From: Deltaproteobacteria bacterium
GTDB lineage: Bacteria > Desulfobacterota > Anaeroferrophillalia > Anaeroferrophillales > Tharpellaceae
Length of the DNA stretch: 8,965 nt
Assembly: GCA_030640695.1 (NCBI GenBank)
Contig: DAOWIX010000022.1
Location: 1-8,965 of the forward strand
Reading direction: 5' to 3'
Shown here piece after piece: positions 6,170-8,965 of this stretch (its first letter is position 1; the number at the start of each line of letters is the position of its first letter). The translations under genes were made by a program, and so were the position numbers. The notes beneath the pieces were generated by a model that was given only the letters and a program-made list of their open reading frames with translations, did not search any database and was not told the origin of the DNA.

Positions 6170-6969
6170 TAAGGGGCGGCTCTCTTCTCCAACTTGTCGC
6201 GCAGGAGCTGAGCCAATTTTTGGGCTTCAGGAAAATCTTCTTTGAGCTCCATCGCCCGCTCGAGACAAGCTAAAGATTCGCCCCACTGTTTTTTATCGAT
6301 CAGTGCCCGAGCCATATTGAAATTTAAAATCGGATCTTTATCATTAATTTCCAAGGCTTTACGATAACTATCAAGGGCCTGATCAAACATCTTCATGCGC
6401 CTTAAGTCAATGCCAAACTCATTAAAAACATGCTTGTTTTCATCCTCAAAAAGAGCCTCAATACTGGTCAATTTATCAAGAATCTCTTTCGCTTGGTTCT
6501 CTTCACCTTTCTCCAGATGCAGTTTAACCATTCCGTAATTGGCGCGAACATGCTCTTCATCAAGCTTCAAGGAACTTTGAAACTCAAATTCCGCACTGTT
6601 AAACTCTTTTTTCCGCAAATGCAGATTACCTCGGGAGGCGTGACGATCAGCTTTCTCTTTGACCTTGTCAAGTTTTTCGGTTTTGTCCGGGGGGATAAAA
6701 TCCGGCTTCGGCCGACAGCGCTGAAAAAATTCCTCCTTCTCAACAACTTCAGTAATCTTAGTCGGCTTGCCAGCCAGGTTGAGAAGACTCAGCTTGACCT
6801 CGCCACTGGGCAGTTCCTCTGCCAGAAAAATATTTTCACCAGTAGTCTTACGTTTGGTGGCACCGGTACCGAGCGATATTTTTACTTCTTCAATATAGTA
6901 ACCGGAAATTTTGCCCCCTTCACCACCATCATCAGGCAAATGGGCTTCCAGCTCATGCTCTCGCGCCAT
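6169..6969 (-). CDS. Tetratricopeptide-repeat protein, first gene of the rluD-pgeF run
   Basis: A 266-residue soluble protein without a signal peptide or membrane segment. Residues about 20-95 form an unassigned N-terminal region (GYYIEEVKISLGTGATKRKT, then a SGEVKLSLLNLAGKPT block) that resembles the start of uncharacterised TPR proteins in sulfate- and metal-reducing bacteria. This resemblance is from memory. Residues about 105-247 hold four TPR-like helical pairs; the best is HVFNEFGIDLRRMKMFDQAL followed by DSYRKALEINDKDP (180-213). TPRs bind other proteins. The start at ATG 6969 is fixed by a strong AAGGAGG at 6976-6982, six bases upstream; a TTG seven codons further up is unlikely. It overlaps rluD by one base (TAATG). 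A link to ribosome or envelope work is only suggested by the neighbours. Confidence 0.8.
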   Translation of the reverse strand: MAREHELEAHLPDDGGEGGKISGYYIEEVKISLGTGATKRKTTGENIFLAEELPSGEVKLSLLNLAGKPTKITEVVEKEEFFQRCRPKPDFIPPDKTEKLDKVKEKADRHASRGNLHLRKKEFNSAEFEFQSSLKLDEEHVRANYGMVKLHLEKGEENQAKEILDKLTSIEALFEDENKHVFNEFGIDLRRMKMFDQALDSYRKALEINDKDPILNFNMARALIDKKQWGESLACLERAMELKEDFPEAQKLAQLLRDKLEKRAAP

Positions 6970-7035
6970 CTTCAGCCTCCTTATTTTCAAGACAATAACG
7001 GCAACTAATCCTTGCCATTTATTTTTTAAACGGTT

Positions 7036-7854
7036 ATGTATTCGGAAAATGTGATGAAAAGATATTACCCTATTATGAACAAAATTCCAACCATGAATTC
7101 AAATGCCACAAAAAGCGGCGGTGATGAATGCAACCTCTGCCCGGCAATCCTGCAACAAGCCCCTTACGGAATCATTGTCTGTAGCGAGCAGGGGGAGATC
7201 ACTTTTGCCAATCATCTGGCTAATTTCCTTCTTCAACAAAACAACTTAACCGGCAACAATCTGCTCGATATCCTGACGGCTGAAGCAAACCTGAAAGATG
7301 CTTGGGAGAACTTACTGACAGAAAGCCGAAACAGTGTCACCTTACCCTTTTCCGTAAGCTCAACCAGACACAATGATGATGTCCCGCACCTCTCCCTGCA
7401 TGCCTCATTATTAAAAGAGACTCCGGATCAGAAAAATCGCATTCTTATTTTCATTGAAGATTTGAGCCTCAACGAAACCCTTGGCGCTGCCGATCAACAC
7501 TATACAGATAGCCTGGAAAACCTGGTTGATGAGAAAAATAAGGAGTTGGAGTTTGTTCAGGAACAACTGATCTTGAGTGAAAAAAAGGCGGCCATGATTG
7601 AGACATCCGGAGCGGTCGCACATGAGCTGCGTCAACCCATGACCACCATCATCGGAACCATTGAGTTACTCGAAGTAGACGACACCGTTGAAAGCATTCC
7701 ACACCTTAGAAAACGCTTTAAAACTATCCAAAAACAGTGCTTGAGAATGGCTGGAATCATTAAACAGATGGAACAGCTGGTGGAATATAAAACCCGACCA
7801 TATGTCAATGGAAGTTTGATTATCGATCTGGAGGAGTCAAGCCAGAAAAAATGA
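7036..7854 (+). CDS. PAS-HisKA protein lacking an ATPase domain
   Basis: A 272-residue soluble protein with a PAS-like sensory fold at about residues 34-145 (APYGIIVCSEQGEITFANHL, then RILIFIEDLS). A charged coiled-coil linker follows at about 155-185, then a HisKA dimerisation/phospho-acceptor segment with His196 in VAHELRQPMTTIIG. The frame ends after EYKTRPYVNGSLIIDLEESS: the N, G1, F and G2 boxes of a histidine-kinase ATPase domain are all absent, and the stop is followed by a hairpin array. It therefore cannot phosphorylate itself as it stands. It could accept phosphate from another kinase or act as a signal-sensing dimer partner. The end looks ordered rather than ragged, so I read it as a deliberate architecture. 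The start is uncertain (ATG 7036, 7054, 7075 or 7093); none has a good ribosome site. Confidence 0.8.
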   Translation: MYSENVMKRYYPIMNKIPTMNSNATKSGGDECNLCPAILQQAPYGIIVCSEQGEITFANHLANFLLQQNNLTGNNLLDILTAEANLKDAWENLLTESRNSVTLPFSVSSTRHNDDVPHLSLHASLLKETPDQKNRILIFIEDLSLNETLGAADQHYTDSLENLVDEKNKELEFVQEQLILSEKKAAMIETSGAVAHELRQPMTTIIGTIELLEVDDTVESIPHLRKRFKTIQKQCLRMAGIIKQMEQLVEYKTRPYVNGSLIIDLEESSQKK

Positions 7855-7865
7855 CCCGAGAGGCT

Positions 7866-7932
7866 CAGGCGGGTTAAAGCCGCCTGGGCTCTAAAAAGAG
7901 AGCCAAGTTAACAGACAACTGCCTGCTAACTT
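7866..7932. terminator. Three abutting hairpins between convergent genes, probable bidirectional terminator
   Basis: Hairpin A (7866-7886) has perfect arms CAGGCGG/CCGCCTG with a 7-nt loop, and can be extended outward by four more pairs including two G-T wobbles. Hairpin B (7887-7904) has GGCTCT/AGAGCC with loop AAAAAG. Hairpin C (7905-7932) has AAGTTA/TAACTT and, after one A-C mismatch, CAG/CTG with an 8-nt loop. They touch without any spacer. They fill most of the 82-bp gap between the PAS-HisKA stop (7854) and the zinc-ribbon stop (7937), where transcripts collide. No uninterrupted T-run follows on the plus strand; on the minus strand a six-T run lies about 14 nt beyond hairpin A. The outward extension of A competes with B, so the two could be alternative folds. 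Confidence 0.55.
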
Positions 7933-7936
7933 AACT

Positions 7937-8146
7937 TCACGTAAAACCTCCAAGCCCTGAGTTTTCACCAACAGCACAGGTAGACTTACCTGGCCCTTTA
8001 GTCTGCACAACACAACCAGAGAGCACTTTACGCAATCCCGAAACGGCGCATTTTTGACATTTCAGAGCACTGCCATCCTCTCCGGTTTTCTGCAACACTT
8101 CAACCCGGACTCCACACTCAGGGCACTCATACTCGTATAGTGGCAC
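7937..8146 (-). CDS. Small FmdB-like zinc-ribbon protein coupled to arsR
   Basis: A 69-residue protein beginning (M)PLYEYECPECG, the FmdB-family start, with knuckles C8-x2-C11 and C30-x2-C33 and two further cysteines, C45 and C57. It ends with a Gly-rich tail (GENSGLGGFT) similar to the SGGF(S/T) end of short FmdB proteins. I place the start at GTG 8146, because the family homology begins exactly there, the codon lies one base after the arsR stop, and AGAGG lies nine bases upstream. The open frame continues 18 codons further into arsR without homology. Unlike the FmdB protein at 3197-3484 it lacks the Lys/Glu tail. Role unknown; co-expression with a metal/thiol-type repressor suggests a metal- or sulfur-related job, as an inference. 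Confidence 0.78.
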   Translation of the reverse strand: MPLYEYECPECGVRVEVLQKTGEDGSALKCQKCAVSGLRKVLSGCVVQTKGPGKSTCAVGENSGLGGFT

Positions 8147-8147
8147 C

Positions 8148-8474
8148 CTACTTGACCTCTTTGCAGGGGTCTGCTGCGGCCTCGCTACAGTCCATGCCAA
8201 AATGATCCATCAGGGTACCAATTAACAATTTGCTGATATCATCACTTACCCAGTAGCGCATAGCCACTCCTTCGCGGGCGGAATCAACAATCCCCTTACC
8301 CTTAAGTACAGAGAGATGCTGAGAGACAGTGGCCTGGGAGAGCTCTAAACAACTCCACAAGTTCTTCACACAACTCTCTTGAGTCAACAGGGTCTGCACA
8401 ATCTGCAAACGCACAGGATGACCCAAAACCTTCAGGACCTCAGCAACCCGACAACAAACCTGATCTCTTTCCAA
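8148..8474 (-). CDS. ArsR/SmtB-family transcriptional repressor
   Basis: A 108-residue winged-helix repressor of the ArsR family, whose members leave DNA when they bind metal(loid)s or when thiols are modified. The core is VLKVLGHPVRLQIVQTL (about 13-29), the recognition helix LSQATVSQHLSVLKGKGIV (45-63) and the wing SAREGVAMRYWV. Cysteines are at residues 7, 8, 35, 42, 96 and 104. Cys35 lies near the place of the ArsR metal-binding helix, but the classic CxC (ELCVCDL) is replaced by ESCVKNLWSC, so the inducer may differ from arsenite. TTG 8474 is chosen as start because GGAGG (8481-8485) is six bases upstream; GTG 8495 is the alternative. It is first in a unit with the zinc-ribbon gene and probably represses itself. 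Confidence 0.88.
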   Translation of the reverse strand: MERDQVCCRVAEVLKVLGHPVRLQIVQTLLTQESCVKNLWSCLELSQATVSQHLSVLKGKGIVDSAREGVAMRYWVSDDISKLLIGTLMDHFGMDCSEAAADPCKEVK

Positions 8475-8517
8475 GAGTGACCTCCATATTCCCACTGAAA
8501 ATTCCGCCCAACTTCAC

Positions 8518-8560
8518 GATTACAGCACCATAAAACAGAACATATGTATATATTGTAATC
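8518..8560 (-). promoter_or_regulatory. Inverted repeat in the arsR leader
   Basis: Perfect 7-bp arms GATTACA (8518-8524) and TGTAATC (8554-8560) enclose a 29-bp AT-rich spacer. The outer end of the right arm falls within a few bases of the transcript start predicted from the -10 box at 8562-8567. The RNA would then begin with GATTACA and could close a 5'-terminal stem, or the arms could be DNA half-sites for the repressor (centres 36 bp apart). Which of these applies cannot be told from one sequence. Confidence 0.45.
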
Positions 8561-8561
8561 T

Positions 8562-8590
8562 CATATAACCGGTTGCTTGACACCTGTCAA
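8562..8590 (-). promoter_or_regulatory. Sigma-70 type promoter of the arsR/zinc-ribbon unit
   Basis: On the minus strand a perfect TTGACA (8590-8585) is followed after exactly 17 bp by TATATG (8567-8562), four of six bases of the -10 consensus. The expected start is near 8555, leaving a leader of about 80 nt before the arsR TTG at 8474. Spacing and the perfect -35 make this the best promoter in the window. Confidence 0.6.
8577..8590. promoter_or_regulatory. Palindrome over the -35 box, ArsR operator candidate
   Basis: TTGACA-CC-TGTCAA is a perfect palindrome with 6-bp arms and a 2-bp centre. One arm is the -35 box of the arsR promoter, so a bound dimer would block polymerase. ArsR-family operators are usually short imperfect inverted repeats overlapping the promoter, which fits. 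The same palindrome puts a TTGACA on the plus strand facing the gene at 8738, though no -10 follows at the right distance. Confidence 0.45.
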
Positions 8591-8737
8591 ACAATTTGTC
8601 CCAACCAGTCCGATAAGAGATCAAGGAATCTTCTTGTTACCAGCATAGAAATCATGTTATACGAATTCACTAAGAATAAGGCTCGCAGCAAACACCTCAC
8701 AATCATTCTCTAGCGGTACTCATTAAAAGGAACAGCT

Positions 8738-8965
8738 TTGACCCTCAGCATTGAACTTTTAGATCTCATGTTGCATCTGGATGTGCGCCAAGGCATGAAG
8801 TATGCGTTCATTTCGATCCGCCCCAACACCAGAATCACAGCCCCTCATGATCCCGAGGTTTTTCAAACTATAATTGAGACTATAAAACGAGAACTCAGGC
8901 AAAAAGGACTCAGTCACGGCGTCCACAAAGCCAAAACCATAACTTCAGAAGTCAAACGTTACCTG
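8738..8965 (+). CDS. Unidentified protein, N-terminal 76 residues, cut by the right edge
   Basis: An open frame runs without a stop from TTG 8738 to the window end. An AAAAGGAA ribosome site (8725-8732) lies about six bases before the TTG. The product starts MTLSIELLDLMLHLDVRQGM, continues with KYAFISIRPNTRITAPHDPE (about residues 21-40) and then a basic helical stretch (TIIETIKRELRQKG). There is no signal peptide or membrane segment in this part. The composition looks like real protein and the other frames here are broken by stops. I do not recognise the family. It is divergent from arsR with 263 bp between the two start codons, so it may share the arsR control region. The TTG start could shift if an upstream start is used. 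Confidence 0.6.
   Translation, partial: MTLSIELLDLMLHLDVRQGMKYAFISIRPNTRITAPHDPEVFQTIIETIKRELRQKGLSHGVHKAKTITSEVKRYL

Noticed and set aside
6430..7008. A 192-codon open frame on the plus strand opposite the TPR gene
   Set aside because: It lies almost wholly antisense to a protein with clear TPRs and a strong ribosome site, and its Phe/Leu/Lys-rich content is what the complement of Lys/Glu-rich helices produces.
8147..8200. An 18-codon upstream extension of the small zinc-ribbon gene
   Set aside because: It overlaps the end of arsR, and family homology starts exactly at the GTG at 8146, which has its own ribosome site.
8634..8663. TTGTTA and TATACG as a promoter for the right-edge gene
   Set aside because: Each hexamer matches only four of six consensus bases, with an 18-bp spacer; such matches are expected by chance in AT-rich DNA.
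1..8965. CRISPR arrays, tRNA or rRNA genes, complete insertion sequences
   Set aside because: No regularly spaced repeats, tRNA cloverleaf, rRNA sequence or transposase frame could be found on either strand.

Overview
The window reads as chromosomal core sequence of a Gram-negative bacterium. TonB implies an outer membrane. The combination of an xerC-hslV-hslU run, a compact PAS/HisKA protein and FmdB-type zinc ribbons ending in low-complexity tails suggests a Desulfobacterota/Desulfuromonadota-type organism (former Deltaproteobacteria). That placement is an inference from gene content and protein style; no rRNA or tRNA gene is visible to test it. Base composition looks moderate and even, apart from a short GC-rich patch near 3530-3650.

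Left part (1-1915, leftward): xerC, hslV and the start of hslU form one run. XerC resolves chromosome dimers, and HslV (peptidase) plus HslU (AAA+ unfoldase) form a cytoplasmic protease. HslU is cut by the left edge. A shared 164-bp upstream region then leads into a divergent tonB-family gene (2080-3093). It holds a sequence matching 14 of 19 positions of the classical Fur box.

Middle part (3197-6969, leftward): a TPR protein, an RluD-family 23S rRNA pseudouridine synthase, PgeF (YfiH), YggT and a DUF167 (YggU) protein are packed with overlaps or short gaps, so they are probably one transcript. An FmdB-family zinc-ribbon gene follows after a 188-bp gap that holds four perfect or near-perfect stem-loops set back to back. 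GGGGTCAG/GGGGACAG motifs like those of REP/RAYT loci lie on both sides of fmdB.

Right part (7036-8965): a rightward PAS-HisKA protein has a phospho-acceptor histidine but no ATPase domain. It converges, across a second array of three abutting hairpins, on a leftward two-gene unit. That unit is a cysteine-rich ArsR-family repressor and a tiny six-cysteine zinc ribbon starting 1 nt after the arsR stop. The unit has a readable promoter whose -35 element is half of a perfect palindrome, with a further inverted repeat beginning at the predicted transcript start. A rightward gene of unknown function, starting with TTG at 8738, runs off the right edge.

Most of the window is well-known housekeeping content. 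The least explained parts are the ATPase-less PAS-HisKA protein, the two hairpin arrays, the ArsR/zinc-ribbon module with its control region, and the unidentified gene at the right edge. I found no CRISPR array, intact insertion sequence, tRNA, rRNA or phage gene.
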